64,000 nt of DNA from Ficedula albicollis (lineage: Eukaryota > Chordata > Aves > Passeriformes > Muscicapidae), in the NCBI RefSeq assembly GCF_000247815.1, contig NC_021673.1, positions 37,079,102 through 37,143,101 on the forward strand, written 5' to 3'. Positions 13,144 to 27,600 of this stretch are shown here, one piece after another. Position 1 is the stretch's first letter; each line of letters opens with the position of its first letter. The notes beneath the pieces were generated by a model, which was not told where the DNA came from, made no database searches, and was given only the letters and a program-made list of their open reading frames with translations. A program made the translations under genes and the position numbers.

Positions 13144-14990
13144 ATATATTCACAATGCTAAGCTGATATACTGAAAAAATGTCTTTTCAAGAATAGCAAC
13201 ATAATCTTACTCCTTTCTGAAGAATGAACTTTAAGACTATCTCCAAAACAAGCATGGACTTTATAATCTTTCAACAAAACCATTTGTCCTGCTTGAAGAG
13301 CAAACAGGACTTTGCAAAGAAAACAAGGATGGCAGTTTTTCTTTCACCAGGATCCCCATAGCTGGTGGGATCCTGGATCTGCCACATCCACTGAGCTGCT
13401 CTTCACAAACAACTCCATATTTAGCTTGCTTTACTCTGAAAACAATAATTTCCTCTATTTAAATGATCGTCAAAATACCTTAGCATTTTTAATATACCCA
13501 TTGTTAATAAATCTCATAATCATACAAGTTACTTGTTTGGGCACTTTTTGGTGAGCTGCTTTTGCTGCCTCATCGTATCATTAGCAGCAGCTACCAAAAT
13601 TGGATAGGGCTAGGTGTGTTCAGTTCTCAAACCCAGGAGTTAATGGAACGGACCCTTTTGTGATTGCTCCCTTGCTCTATCCCCTTTAAGATGGGTATGT
13701 CTTTTATGACACCTTGGAAGATGATTAAGATGTCATTCATTGAAGTGATAAAAGTGATAAAAATCATAAAGCAAAGAGCAAAGTATTCATTTTCTTAGCA
13801 GAAGGCTCCCTAAATTTTACCTAGTTTTATCCAAAAGACTTTTTAGCAAATCCTATTAAGTTTCCATACAGTCAGTGATACAGAGGACAAATGAGACTGC
13901 TGCTCCACTAACTAATGACATTAAGCTGTGGGAATCCATGCCCTGGATCATCTCTCCTCAGGAAAGTTCCAGTTACTCCTCCTGAAAGATATGGTGAACT
14001 CCCAGTAGAACAGATGTACTACTTCTATCTTCTTCACTGGTAATGAACCAAATTTCTGGTAAAATTGGGATGTATACTGAACAGTTATGAATATAAGTCT
14101 CATGATGCTAGTAACAAAAATTGTGGTCTCCTTTAAAAATTTGATTCAGTATTATCCTAATCTTTAATTTCCTTCTGAAGGTCAATTATGGGAAGAAGGG
14201 TTTTGCTGAACAAACAAAGGATGCTCTAGTAACCCTGCCACAGACCTTGTGAAAAGCTTTCCTAACTTCAAATGTACAAATTAGGGGAAAAAAGGTAAAA
14301 TAAATCCTGTCACACTTTCAGAGGAAAGAGAAGGGAAAGGAACAGTTCTGTAACAAGCACCAGTATCAAAGTAAGTGTGGCTTTCAGCACTAGAGCAGTT
14401 ACTGGTTTTAATACAATAATAAAATAACGCTGTATCCTTCCAAAGGGCCTGAAAATTACCTGGATTGCTGCTGCTTTAACTGTAGCATCTCCCTCTCCTG
14501 AGAATGAAACTTTTCTTCTGAAATTGCCTCACTTTAGTAAGTCTGTTCTTGTGCACAGACCAAGGGCTAAAGGGAGCTGGGACTTGGGCAGCTGGGACCT
14601 GACACTGCTGGACACAGCTGAAGGCTGTTTCAAGAGAAGTTGTGTAACCCAAAATTGACAATTTCAATAACAGATAAAAAAGAACATTTCAAATGCTAGC
14701 TTCTTTAGATTTCTGAGATGCGTGGAGAAGGATTTGCAAAGTGTACACTTGCTAGGGTACTAGATTCACCCAGAACACATGGACTTGTCACTTGCAGTAA
14801 CTGTTATCCTGTTAAGAACATATTTGAGATTACAGACATAGCATAAAATGGGAGAAGCCAGAATAAGGAAGATGCCTTCACTTCCTGAAGATTATCTGAA
14901 AACTATGTGTAGAAATTGTAACAAGAAGCCTGATTTAAACTTGCATGCTATTTTTTTTGTATTTTTATTTTTTAACAGCTTTTTACACTG

Positions 14991-15155
14991 ATAGAATCAC
15001 AGAACTATTTAGGTTGAAAAAGATTTGTAAGATCATTGAGGCCTAACACTAACCCAGCACTGCCAAGTTCTGCATTAAACCACGTCCCCAGGTGCCACAT
15101 GTTTAAAAAAAACATGTCTTTTAAATACCTCCAGGGATGGTGACTCAACCGATAG
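14991..15155 (-). mobile_element. CR1 LINE 3'-end fragment
   Basis: The segment runs from ATAGAATCACAGAA through GATCATTGAGGCC and ACCCAGCACTGCCAAG to CTCCAGGGATGGTGACTCAA. This is the well-known reverse complement of the avian CR1 3' region. It has a small A-rich insertion-like stretch (about 15103-15115). It is 5'-truncated and non-coding, as most avian CR1 copies are. Confidence 0.9.
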
Positions 15156-15849
15156 GGAATTCTCTCACAGAAGAGCTTTTTCAAGGTGCAGTGCACAGTT
15201 TCCACTTCAAGTAATAAGAAGAAACTGGACAGCATTTCAAAGCCCCAAATCACAGGTGGGAAGACACTCTGGGTATGCTCCAGGCACAATGAACACTGAG
15301 CTGAAGCATGTGCTCAGCAAGAGTAAAAAAGCATGTGAAGAATGATGTAGGGATCAGACATTTCTCCTTCATCTCTTTCATTACGTCTTGAAAACAGCAA
15401 TTTCCTGTGAGATGTAAAAATTCAGCACTGGACTTTTCAAGGAGAAGGAGTGGGATACTGTCATAACCAGCTGCAAGTCCATGAAGACGAGAAGCTTGAG
15501 TAACATGGCCTTGCTTGATGGCTGCATTTCTAATAAAAAAAAAAAAATCAAACTCAGTTTTGTTCTTTTTTCTTTTGAAAAGATGTTTTGATACTGAGGA
15601 ATTGTCTTTAAAAAGATCCATATTTCTGCATGCATGTATACACTCACATATGCATGTCTGTATGTGGGCAAACATATAGTGCAAACCAATTTACCAATCC
15701 TGTGCCTCCTATGAAAGGGTTTTATGGCCAGCAGTTTAGGAATTTGTGATGAAAGTGATCCTGCTTAGGTAACCAAACTGCAATTCCCTGCTTACAAGCG
15801 TCATAATAGAGACAGATCCTTCTGCTGACCTGTTTGCACTCTGCTTAAT

Positions 15850-16330
15850 GTTTTTCTTTGTATTCTAATCAAAGGTTAAAATGTTGTTAAAACACAGAAT
15901 TTATTTAACATTGGGAAAATTTAAGTTGATATAAACACTCGATCATTAATGCAGTGTTTTATGATTAGAGACAAGTGAAATTTTAACACAAATCTATGCT
16001 TGCAGCGTAAGGTTGTCAATTCTTATAACATGACTTCAAAATTCCATGCTATATTAATTTTCAGCATATTTAAAGCTTAATAATTTAATGATTTATCCAA
16101 TTTTAATTTGTACTTTCAAAACCACTTTGAACAATCTGAGGTGCCACTGGAGATCACAACAGTGGTCCTGGTTAAGTCAAATAATAATTACAGCGCTTTC
16201 ACTTTAAAGATGAGATTATTTTTAATTATTGAGTGAAGTACTTGAGGTACCATACTTATATAATTACGCTACTCATTAAATGGTTATTGAAAGCTGAAAT
16301 GTAATTTTAATGACAGCTACCTATTTTTCT
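15850..16330. promoter_or_regulatory. Candidate conserved noncoding element (unproven)
   Basis: A repeat-free stretch with many ATTA/TAAT homeodomain-type cores, almost no CpG, and a unique, complex composition. It includes a GC-richer core with GGTGCCACTGGAG near 16140. It looks like a deep-conserved enhancer-type block, but only alignment can show this. Confidence 0.25.
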
Positions 16331-17630
16331 TTGCACACTTTATAGATGACAGATCAGTCAGGAATTCTAGTTTGCTCAAAAAATCCTTGCAGCTGCACTG
16401 GTTCTTTCAGGTGTAAAACAATTAAGCTGTTCTTTTTTTAAAACTTTAAACATTTTTTCCCCTCAAATGATATTGATATAATATACAGAAACTAGTAAAA
16501 ACAGAACAACAAAGCATGGATATTGTTTCTTCTTTGTAATAATATCAAAATGCCGGCCCTAAACTACATAAATTCTAAACAATATCTCCCCAAAATAGTG
16601 ACAATACAAATAAGAATAATTTTAGTCAAAATGTATTCCTCATATAATACAAACAACAACAAAAAAATTGCTTAACAGATTGCAGACCTTTATTGTGAGT
16701 ATAAAGGGGTAATCAACATACAATAAGCATTTTACTATGCATTAAAACTATATATAATTCCATGAGATTCTTTTGCTTTTTCTAACATCAAGGTTCACAG
16801 CTCCTCAAACATAAAATTCCTTTGTGCTGTTTACTCCACAGAGAGATATTCATCAGACTGATCTGGATAAAATTTATCCTAACAAGTAGATATCTCTCAC
16901 AATTGACACTACAGAGCTGTGGTCTCAGAAATGAGCACCTAAACACTTCTGCTCTGTATCTTAAGCCTTCATATGTGAGGTTTGAAATTCAGGGTATTTC
17001 TCCGTTGTTTCAAAGACCCGTATCTTGCCCAAATTAAGCTTTCCTTTTTCACAATGAAAACCAAACAGAGGAGTAAATTTGTTTCATTAACAATATTAAA
17101 GCAAAGGTTTCTGAGTTTGCTGTATGGGGAAAAGGCAATAAAGTTTTGAAGAGGGAAAAACTGCTTTGTTCCTTCAATCCCCTAGTTGAAATTAATTATA
17201 GCAAATGTTTATGAAAACATCTGTTCCATACAGTTATAAATTCTTAATTTTAGCATGGGCGATTCCAAGCTCCTCTATTATTTTGAAAGAGAACAGTCGA
17301 ACAACTGAAAGGTTTACAGAAGAGCAGGCAATTTGTATTTCTGCAGCACCAAATATGCAGTTTGGAAAGTCTTCCGGATCTCTGAAGCAAAGAAAAAAAT
17401 AAAACAAAATACAAAAAGCACAAGACGATTGAAGCTTTCTGATTTGGATGGGCTGATTGACCAAAACGGCAGTGAGAGGACGGGAAAAAAAAGAAAACAG
17501 AAGGAGAACTAATCCCGAAAACAAACGGCGAGTGGAGGTTTTGCTACATAGAGAGGATGTTTGAGAAGTCGCGGAGCGGCTGCGGCTTTCCGCGCCGGGG
17601 CTGGGGGGAGCCGGGCGCTGCCGCGCGCTG

Positions 17631-17644
17631 CCAGCAGAGGGCGC
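17631..17644 (+). promoter_or_regulatory. CTCF core motif
   Basis: CCAGCAGAGGGCGC matches the CTCF core consensus CCASYAGRKGGC at every position, followed by GC. It sits in the left half of the CpG island, 18 bases from the start of the G run. Confidence 0.65.
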
Positions 17645-17660
17645 CGCAGAGTTTGGCAAG

Positions 17661-18528
<868 letters not shown>

Positions 18529-18568
18529 CCCGCGGAGCCCCAGCCGAGGGATCGGCCCGCCCGACCCC

Positions 18569-18619
18569 GCGCAGCGCAGCCCCCGCCGGACCCGGCGCAG
18601 CGCAGCCCCCGCACACCAA
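18569..18619. repeat. Short GC-rich tandem repeat, 26 bp unit x2
   Basis: GCGCAGCGCAGCCCCCGC occurs at 18569 and again at 18595, with related spacer. It lies directly to the right of the G run, so the unresolved segment may be a longer GC-rich minisatellite. Confidence 0.85.
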
Positions 18620-19557
18620 GCCTGCCTTTCAGTGATCAAAATGAAGAGGAACAGCGCACAGCGACTGTAAACAGTGCCTTCGGCTGAAGAATTAGGTGCA
18701 CTGCACTCCTGGTATTTATTAAGATAATAAAGTTGGGGAACGTCTCGCTCTGAAATAAATACGACGCAACTTTTGGGGGAGCAATGTTGTAGGTACGAAC
18801 CTGGCTCTCTATCCCTCGCTCCAAGTTCATTTAGCATTAGAAGCACACTTTGAATGCATGCAGCACAGATTTCTGACAGCATTTTCGTTTTATCAGCTCT
18901 GCCCTAAAATATTGTATTTTGCCACGAATGAAATAAAAACCTATACACTATGATAATTACTGATACATGAAGATAATGAATTGTGAAATGAACTAATGAA
19001 CTTGCCATTTGAAGTACGCAAGTCTTAGGCTGCAATATTTTGTTTAATCTTCAGTATTGACATGAAAAAATATATTAAGCATTAACAGTGTTTTTTCCCC
19101 TGAAAGCTTATTTGAATTATTAAAGGAATGCGATTGTAAAGCACAATATAGCACCTGCAGAGATGCCAGTCTTGTGACAGTGAAAGCTGGCCACATTTGG
19201 AAGTAGGTATGGAACACTGGCACCAAGGTGCAAAATCAAAGCCTGTTTTAGCCCTGCTGAAAGCTGTTTGAACAATATGATAGGCAGACACATTGGTTTC
19301 CATTTAAGGAAAAAAACCCAAACTTCTGGAGATATTATCTTGTACTGCATGTTGCTCAAACCCTGTCTTTTGGATTGCTGACTTATGACAATCAAGTAGC
19401 ACCTTCCATGATCTTTGGCTATAAAATCACAATTGCATATGTGTATATGCATGTGAGTAAATTCAGTGTATTCTCCAGGCAACATCTCTGTTTGAAACAA
19501 TTTTGTCTAGGCACTTCTGTTTAAATCAAGACACATGAAAGTAAGAGGGTTTCCATT

Positions 19558-19651
19558 TTAAGTGAAACTGCTTCTGAGTGTTCACAAATCTAAACACCCA
19601 ACCCTTAAGTGAAATTGCTTCTGAGTGTTCACAAATCTAAACACCCAACCC
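19558..19651. repeat. Tandem duplication, 47 bp unit x2
   Basis: TTAAGTGAAACTGCTTCTG begins copy 1 at 19558, and the second copy begins at 19605 with one visible change (GAAACTG to GAAATTG). Confidence 0.95.
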
Positions 19652-22480
19652 TGTCATTAGGTTAGTTTGTAAATTAACATGCCACTGTTCCCCATGTAAA
19701 ATGTGCATGAAAAAGTGTGGATGGGAAAAGATATACAAGGGCCTAGATGAGTGATTCTGAAATTACAATGTAGCATGAGTGTTTAAGAAATGTAGTCCCA
19801 TGCAGCTCAATTTAAAATAAATTCAACAATAAGTACATTCAGGGGACTTATTTATAATATTTCTTTTCCTGTTAAAGCCTCTGCATTTACCAAAATAGAC
19901 TGAGCTATACACTGTACTCTAAACTAAAACCAATATAATACACAGAGTAAGAAATTTTACTCAGAGGGCACGGAACTAATTCATAAGAACGCTTCCGAAG
20001 AATTCCCAAATGATTGCAAGTTACCAAAATCCCAAATACTTTATATCCAGATGTGTTTTAATAAAATTTCTCTAGGCATGGTGGGAAGGAAAGAAGTTTA
20101 ACTGATGCAGATAGTGAGTTAAACACTTCAGAAAATGCATGTACATGGAAAAATAGCTTGACTTCCCATTTAGTGGGAAGCACACAACACTAGCTTATAT
20201 AAGCGAATGTGACTCCACTGAAGTCGATACACATTTAGTCCAGTAATGCCTGAACTGAATTTGCTACCAGAAGCAATAAGAGTGGTAGAACAAAAAAAAT
20301 CCACAGGGTAAGGTAAAAAGGTGATTCTTCTAAGTGTTTTTCAGTTATTTCTCCCAGTGCACCTGTCTTTGGTCCATAGTATATTATGTCCACTTCTGTT
20401 GATATGCTCAGTACTAGAGCCTGTATCAGCTACACAGCCTGGCTGATTATTTATCATGTGTAACCCACACAAATTCCTCGGTCATCCCACAAAGTGTGAC
20501 TCAAAAGACTCCAGGATAAGATACAGACATTTTGGTGTAGTCAGATTGAAGTGGAAACTTTATACCTAATAAATAATAACATCTCTAACTTGAGCAAATT
20601 CTTTAAGAGCGCACACAGTTTTCAAAATCACAGATTGGCAAAATTAGTAAAACAGAGGATAGAGTAATCCAGTTTAACTAGGGACAAGCAGCATAACTAG
20701 ACTTTGCACAGAAAGAAAAAATATCTTAGAAGCTGGCATCATTGCTAGGAATTTACACCCTGATGATATACAAATGCTGAGTGACTTATACTTGCATCCA
20801 GAAGAATTTAGCTAATTTTAACTTATAAACAGCCTAAAAGGCCTTTGAGCTATAAATCGCAATAAACTAAAGATGGCAAAAGGCAATAAACATGAGTTAA
20901 TGACTCAGCATCCTCCTGAGATAGCACTGGTCATGCAGCTTTGCTTAATCTTAGACATGCACAATCACTATAAAAAGGTGGTCTCCAGAGACCATTTACA
21001 CTGACAATAAGAAAAACATACCATCGCTTTACATCTTTGAAGGCTACTGTCGTCCTTTAACTTACTTCAATTACATCCTATTTTTAACCACATTTCTATC
21101 TTACAGATTGTTGCAATCCTTCTGTTTGGGATAATAAATCGTATGGATGTATAGTCTAATTTTCATATTCAAAAGCAGTAATGCATATTCCATTGAGCTT
21201 AGGGAAAAAAAACAAACCAAAAAAGATTGATCAGGAGTTTTCTAGCATTCTGTTGTTTTTCCAAGATTAAATGATAGTAAAAGACAAACAAGAAAGGATT
21301 AAGTGCTCTTTTATTGAAATAGAACTGCCCTTTCAACACAGAGCTAGCTGATTTTCAACTGAAAATAACAGGTTTATCTGGAGAAAAGCCAGCCTGGCCA
21401 GGGAGCCACGTGGCAGTGATATGCAGCCTCACCTCCTAAAGTTGGGGAGATGGTCTCATGATAACCAGGACCAGGAGTTACAAAGAGCTTTGCTTCTTTG
21501 CTATTTCTTATCAAAGGATGCTACTGCAGAGCAGGCTGACTTACAGCATTGCTGATGGATGTGAAAGACTCCTGGAAGAAAAATATGCTGTCCTGGAACT
21601 TCTTTCTGGAATTTCTAGGAGCACTGTGAAAATCATATCACTTGCCTTCACCCAGCACACGCATGCAAAGAGGGACAGCCTGAAATCAGAGCACCCATGT
21701 GGCTGCTGTGGTGACGTGTGTAATCAGCCACTTGCTTGTCTGGGATGCAAAAACAAGCAGCATTTATGGCTAGGAGACAACCAGAAAGAATAAAAAGAAT
21801 TTTGGAATAATAAGTGAATAAAAGAATAAACGGAGACACAGATATTCAGGCACATGGGAAACTAAAGTGCAGAGGAGGTACTTGGCATCCAGCGGAAGGG
21901 CTGGCACCAGCCCCGAGAGGCAGCAGCAGAACCGCGGCGTTTGGCTCCGAGCAGGAGGAACAAACAAGAAGCTTCAAGTAAGGAAGCTGTCACTGAGATG
22001 CAAGACTGGGCAATGCCTGGGCTTCCCTTGAATGCTCCAGTTTTAACAGCACACAGTAAGAGGTGAAGAAAGTCCCCTGTGAAGGAATGTGGGAAGCTGC
22101 CAGTCTCTAAAATGTCCAGGGCCAGGGAGAGGTGCTTGGGCTCCCACAGTATCCCCATCACCCCAGCTGAGCTCTGCCAACTCCTTCCAGCTGCAGCCTC
22201 CTCCTTCCCCATCACAACTCCTCTAAGCAGTGCTGGAAGCAGCCAGATCTGTAGGTCCAAAAGGCTACTTTGGATTTATATTAATATAAATTTCAGAATA
22301 ATAGTTTAAATTAGTTAGAAATAGGATCCTGCTCACATCCAGTTAATAAACATGCTTTAAATAGTGTAATTCAGTAATACACTTGAAGTTTTCCAGGTAA
22401 AACTTAAGACCTGTTCCAATAGCAGCAGAGTCTAGAGGTAGCACAGTTCAGAAACAAATGGTTAAAAAAAATATTTAAAA

Positions 22481-22556
22481 ATGTTACCTTCACCTTATGG
22501 CAGTACTAGTACAATTTAAAAATCATGTTACCTTCACCTTATGGCAGTACTAGTAC
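22481..22556. repeat. Tandem duplication, about 44 bp spacing
   Basis: ATGTTACCTTCACCTTATGG starts at 22481 and again at 22525. The copies share the following CAGTACTAGTAC. Confidence 0.93.
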
Positions 22557-25500
22557 CTGACAACCTGGCAAGGCATCTGAGAAACAAAACCAAAACCTGA
22601 AGACAACCAACACTGTCACAAGGACTCAAATACTCCACCCTTGAAGGGTGTTACTGATGCTGATGGAACAGCCCTTATCCTAATCAAATTAACTATACAG
22701 GAGTAACATGCACCAGGAAGGGACAACTGAGCTTACAGCTGCCTAGCTTGGTTTTACAAGATGAGGCCAGAAAGCCCTGGACTACTATTGAGGCTGTCTA
22801 ATTAAGGCTGTTAATTCTTGGAATACATTGTGCATCCAGAAGACCCATAACTGAGAGAACCTGAAATGGAGCAGTACCCTACATTGTCTATAAATTTCTC
22901 CAAAGAAAAAACATGTCACCAAACAGCATAAAAGAAGTACTGAGCTAGAGCTTTTAAGCTGCCAAATTGAAATATGCCAAAGCATAACAAAAACACTAGA
23001 TTTTAATCAAAATTCTTGTAAATCAACCTTTAGGCAATTTGGAGAGTACCAACTGTGCACTTTGCTGGTGCAAAAGCAGATGTATGTTTGAATGACATAT
23101 CTAGAAAAATCTGAAGAGCAAAGGTATATATGCACTAGCAGTAAACTCTAGATGTCGAAGAGATAAAAGTCCGCAGCTACATCAGAATATAAAAATATAT
23201 CAAATTGACAGCAAGAATGACAAAACACTTCTATTTACTAAAGTGCAAGGTGCTTTGTCAAACAACTATCACTTTGTTGTAGATATTGAGGACAAAAAAA
23301 CAACTCCCCACAAAACATGTTTGCCAAAAACTATGTAATCCATCACAGGACAGATTTCTGTTCTCCACCCTTGCCCTCCTGTGTGGAGGATGAGTAGTGT
23401 CAATCCCTAGTGGCACTTCAGAATGGAACTAAGGATGCAAGTAGAAAGAACTTGAAAGTGTAAGAAATATGAGACTTCTAAAATGCAAATGAGACAAGTA
23501 TGACTAGATATTTCTTGTGCCTAATGATTATAGTGAAGTTTCCCAAAAGTTTGATGATTTAATTCACACAGTAAGAAAAATTGTTTAGTAGTAGTCAATT
23601 CTTCCCAACAGTTACTGCAGCTCTCGAAGACAAAAAATGTCCAGTATCTTTTAGCCAAAAAGAAAAGTCTGTGTGCAAGACAAAAATTACACCTTCAATT
23701 GGAGAGATTCAGCTTTTTGCTTTTGCCTCTTTTTGACCAAATACCACCTAAGGAAAATATAAGAAGGCATTTCACACATGTAATTCATATTAAAACTCAA
23801 AAATAACCATCTAGAGATCAACAGAACAGTCCCGAGGGTCTAAAAGATCTAAAATATTGTCCCTTTTCCTCCGGTTAAACCTCAATTTAGGACACGGCCG
23901 TGATTTGCTTTATGAAAAGCGTGGTACCTCTCTGTCAAGATGGAGAGGAGAAAAAGTTTTGAACCAGAGACTTTGGCTCTTCCATACTAGAGCTCTGCAT
24001 TATCAGCAGGCTTCACACTGTTCCCCCAACACTGCATCCAGACAACACAGAGCTCAAGTGACGTGAAAGGAACAGGTCTGCCCCAGGTCATTCAGCACAT
24101 CCATAGCATGGTGTTGAGACCCTGGAGGAGGAGCTGAATTTTCATGCATACTATGGGAGTGAAATTCCATACAATAGCTGTCTTACTCAAGTACAGGCAT
24201 TATTTGAAAAGCACTCTATGCTGTGACTGCAGGTTGTAAGACAGAGCAAGAAAGAATATCTACGTCTGAACAAGGCTTCCATTTCCTGCCATTGGAATGA
24301 CAGTGAATAAAGACGGCGAAAATTACAGCATGTGAATACTGGTGTAATTACCAAATGGTTCCCCACATAATTATGCAAAACAAATCTATCCATAAAAGAA
24401 TGTAGCCATTTTCTTTTTGAAACAGAATTTTCATGCCATCCATCAGTCACCCAAAAACACAAACCTTAGAAGACTTATGTACACAGAATTTACTCATTTG
24501 GTCTGTAATATAAGCAATGCATGTGAGTAGAAATAAAGGTTTAATGAAACAAAATAACATACTCCACTAGGGAAAACATATTTTGCCCAAAGAGAAAACT
24601 AATGTAAATAAGTGGAGGATCGACTATGTGATAAATATAGCCCCAAAGGTTGTATGTTTACTGAAAGAATATAAATATTGTAGGTGATGTAGATTTTTTT
24701 TATTTGACTAGAAACATTAATTGCTTTCTAAATACAATAATATTGTTTCAAACTGTGGAGGTCTCATTTCTTTTACTGCAACAAGTAACCAATTACCTAA
24801 CAAAAATGTTTATATTAATCACAATCACTCTATATGTTAGCTTTTATACCACCAATTTTGTTTTTGCTTGGAACTGAACTCCCTCGGGCATTCTTTTGTG
24901 CCAACTGTTAATTTCTATCAGTGATAAAGTTCCCTTAAGCTTCTTTTAACATCTACTGGACATGACCTCATAAAATTTAATGCCACTCATTAACCCCAAG
25001 CACTTAACTTTACACAGTAATGTCAGGCATCTGACTTTTCAGTGCATGAGAAATCCAAGTGGGAACTGTTTGAGAGATACAAATTACAAATCACTTGAGT
25101 AGTAGAAAGAGCTGCAGTGAACAATATTAAAGGGTAAATCAAGACTTGAGCAAAAGCAGGGTTCTTGTGATGCCTTCTATCTGAAATTATAAAACATTTA
25201 TACAAACAGGGGGGAGGCTGCAATGTGATTGTTTTGGCTTGTGAGGGTACTGAAATTCAGAGCTGAGGCTGAATGCCAGGTTTTTAACACTGTCTGAAGC
25301 AAATATGATGTGCGGTCATGTTTCCTTGGCTATCCAGGAGCCTTCAGACATTTGGGAGGAGCGCAGGATTTTTGGGATCACCTTACATTCTGCAAAGGCC
25401 ATGCACCAGCGAGACTGGGGTAAGCCAGAAGAAGCAGTTCCTTCCAAGTGCTCATCCCTTTTTTCCTGCTACAGCTCTGCCTAGGTTTAGCTTTACAGTG

Positions 25501-26388
25501 TGGTGTTCTTCCGATTTTGGTTATGTACCAAGAAAGCTCTCGGAGGGACAGCACTGTTTTTATTTTCCCCGAGATGCACAGATGGGTGATGTCTGCTTAA
25601 CTCATTTAACCATATTTCCCAGTGGCTTCACACATGTTGGAGAAAATGTGGAAAATTCTAGAGGTGAATGAAAAAAAAATACTTAACAACAATTTTCTGG
25701 CTTCTCTTGAACCATTCAAGGACATTTCTTGTGGGGAGTTGAAACTGAGTGACAGCCTGTCATGCCCCTGAGTGTAAAAAAAAAGGCACATTGTTAGGAG
25801 AAGAAAAGTGGCTTATTTTCTATTTCTGTTGGCTCAAGAGATATCTAGGCATCCTCTGTGCAAAAGGACAGTGCTATGCAGCTAGAAACATGGCCCATCG
25901 GAGTTCCTGATAGCAATCTGCTTATTCAGCCCTGTTATGAAAAGTCCCTTCCCCCAGACTGCACACAGGGTTTGCTTTTTCGTGGTGTCACAGGCTGTTA
26001 GATTCTGGGTTAAGCAGTTGATGCTGTTGGAGCAGGGATCAGCTTAACATTTCTATACAAATTATACAAGGTAGCTATAAATTGCTTCATGAGAAGCCAC
26101 GTGAGATTTGATGTGATGTCTCCAAGTGCTACAAGTTTATTTATTTTTCAGCAGCAAGAAGAGCCAGCTCTCAGAACTAAGCTGTAGCTCCTGAATTTAC
26201 TGATCTTAACTGGGAAATATATTCTCTGCTACCCCATAAATCCAAACAGAAGGAAGCCGTTTTGCTGAAGCTTTATCTCCACAGAAAGGTATCTCTAAGT
26301 GAAGGGTAGGTATGACAGAATTGAGGTTTTCTACGAGAAGAACTGTGATCTCTGATATGAGCCCCATCTCCAATTTCTCTGAATGACT

Positions 26389-26508
26389 GTTTTAGCTATA
26401 AACCACCCAGAACCAAAATCTACAGTCAATACACACACCACACTATTAGTTTTAGCTATAAACCGCCCAGAACCTAAATCTACAGTCAATACACACACCA
26501 CACTATTG
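26389..26508. repeat. Tandem duplication, 60 bp unit x2
   Basis: Copies at 26389-26448 and 26449-26508. They differ by eye at two or three bases (CCACCCAG versus CCGCCCAG, ACCAAAATC versus ACCTAAATC). Confidence 0.95.
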
Positions 26509-27084
26509 AAAACGGTTTTGCATCTTGCCTGCCACTGGTCTAAGATCACTTTAGCATAATTACAGCTTGATGCAACATCAGTAAGTGTGCATCAGTTGGA
26601 AAAGTTTTTATTGCCTAATAGCAGGGAATGGTAATAAAGCAGATGTACACCAGGCCACATGACAATGGCAACCAATTGGTCTGTATTTGGCAAAGCAAAG
26701 TATTAATGTTTTATAAACACAATGTATGTTATACTTCTCTAACAATAGGGATGTAAATCTCTGCACAGCATAAGCACTTGTACTGATCAACACAGAGATA
26801 CTGCTGTGATAGGTACTTTGAAGTTGTAGATAAGAGCTCAAGCTGTAAGATGCCAAAAATATTGGAAGTTTATGAAGAATCACTGCCAGACTCTTAAATG
26901 TAGTAGCACTTGTGGGACTTTCTGTAATATAAATAGTAATTACCTTCAATGCAGAATGTATTTGCAAAAATAAATATACTGGTGCACATACCAAAACTCA
27001 CAACTCACTTTTCTATTTGAGAATCGAACTTTAAAATCTGCAAATTGCGAGTAAAACAACCCCCAAAACAATATTTTGTGAGTA

Positions 27085-27250
27085 AAACAACCCCCCCACC
27101 AGGCAGTGCCCAAACCCACGTATACACGTGCACGCACACACAGAACCGCTCCAATATCCACACGCAAACACGACAGAGCGAGGGCATCTACCCTGTAGAC
27201 AATTCAATCAATCTCTCAAGTGACACTCACACGTGCCTGCACACACAAAA
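27085..27250. repeat. CA-rich, CpG-containing patch
   Basis: Interrupted ACAC tracts with ACGTGCACGCACAC-type purine-pyrimidine alternation and an unusual local density of CpG for this intron. No coding or RNA gene is visible. Confidence 0.5.
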
Positions 27251-27399
27251 GCAGATGTGGCATTAAGATTTACAAAGTTATTGAAACTTTTAACAAGTAA
27301 AATGCATCTTTACTTAGCTACACCAGAATGAGGAATAAAGGGGTTTACATATGTTCCAATTCTAAACCTATCAATCAAACCCATGTTATTCCTTTGGGA

Positions 27400-27600
27400 G
27401 CTTATTTACATGCATATTTATCAGCCTCACATGCTAATTCCCTGCTGTTTTATGCCTGCGAGGCATGTTTATGAGTCATAATTGTTGATCTCATTTGATG
27501 TATTTCACTGAAGTAAGACATTATTCAGTTATGTGGCCTAATGTCAATGAATTACGATGACCTGATCTTCGAAATGCAACTTGCTCTTTAATTTTTATTA
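27400..27600. promoter_or_regulatory. Candidate conserved noncoding element (unproven)
   Basis: A unique, complex stretch with TTTACATGCATATTTAT (octamer/POU-like ATGCATATT) and ATTA cores, free of repeats. It looks like an enhancer-type block, but conservation was not tested. Confidence 0.25.

Larger units (their letters stand above)
10461..17554. other. TBC1D5 intron between coding exons, right of exon 2
   Basis: AT-rich intron. It contains an old CR1 remnant near 11.8 kb, an AAAC microsatellite at 13127-13143, a CR1 3' fragment near 15.0 kb, and a block around 15.85-16.33 kb that may be a conserved noncoding element. Nothing else was recognised. Confidence 0.6.

Noticed and set aside
21458..21793. 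Cys-rich plus-strand frame (CGCCGDVCNQPLACLGC) resembling a zinc-binding motif
   Set aside because: The spacing fits no zinc-finger class I know and the rest of the frame lacks a domain. Probably chance.
21862..22260. 132-codon frame on the minus strand in a GC-richer patch
   Set aside because: No domain, no conserved motif, and no exon boundaries that fit a coding gene.
26389..26508. Repeat pair considered as a possible repeat array of CRISPR type
   Set aside because: It is a simple two-copy tandem duplication without spacers in a vertebrate intron.
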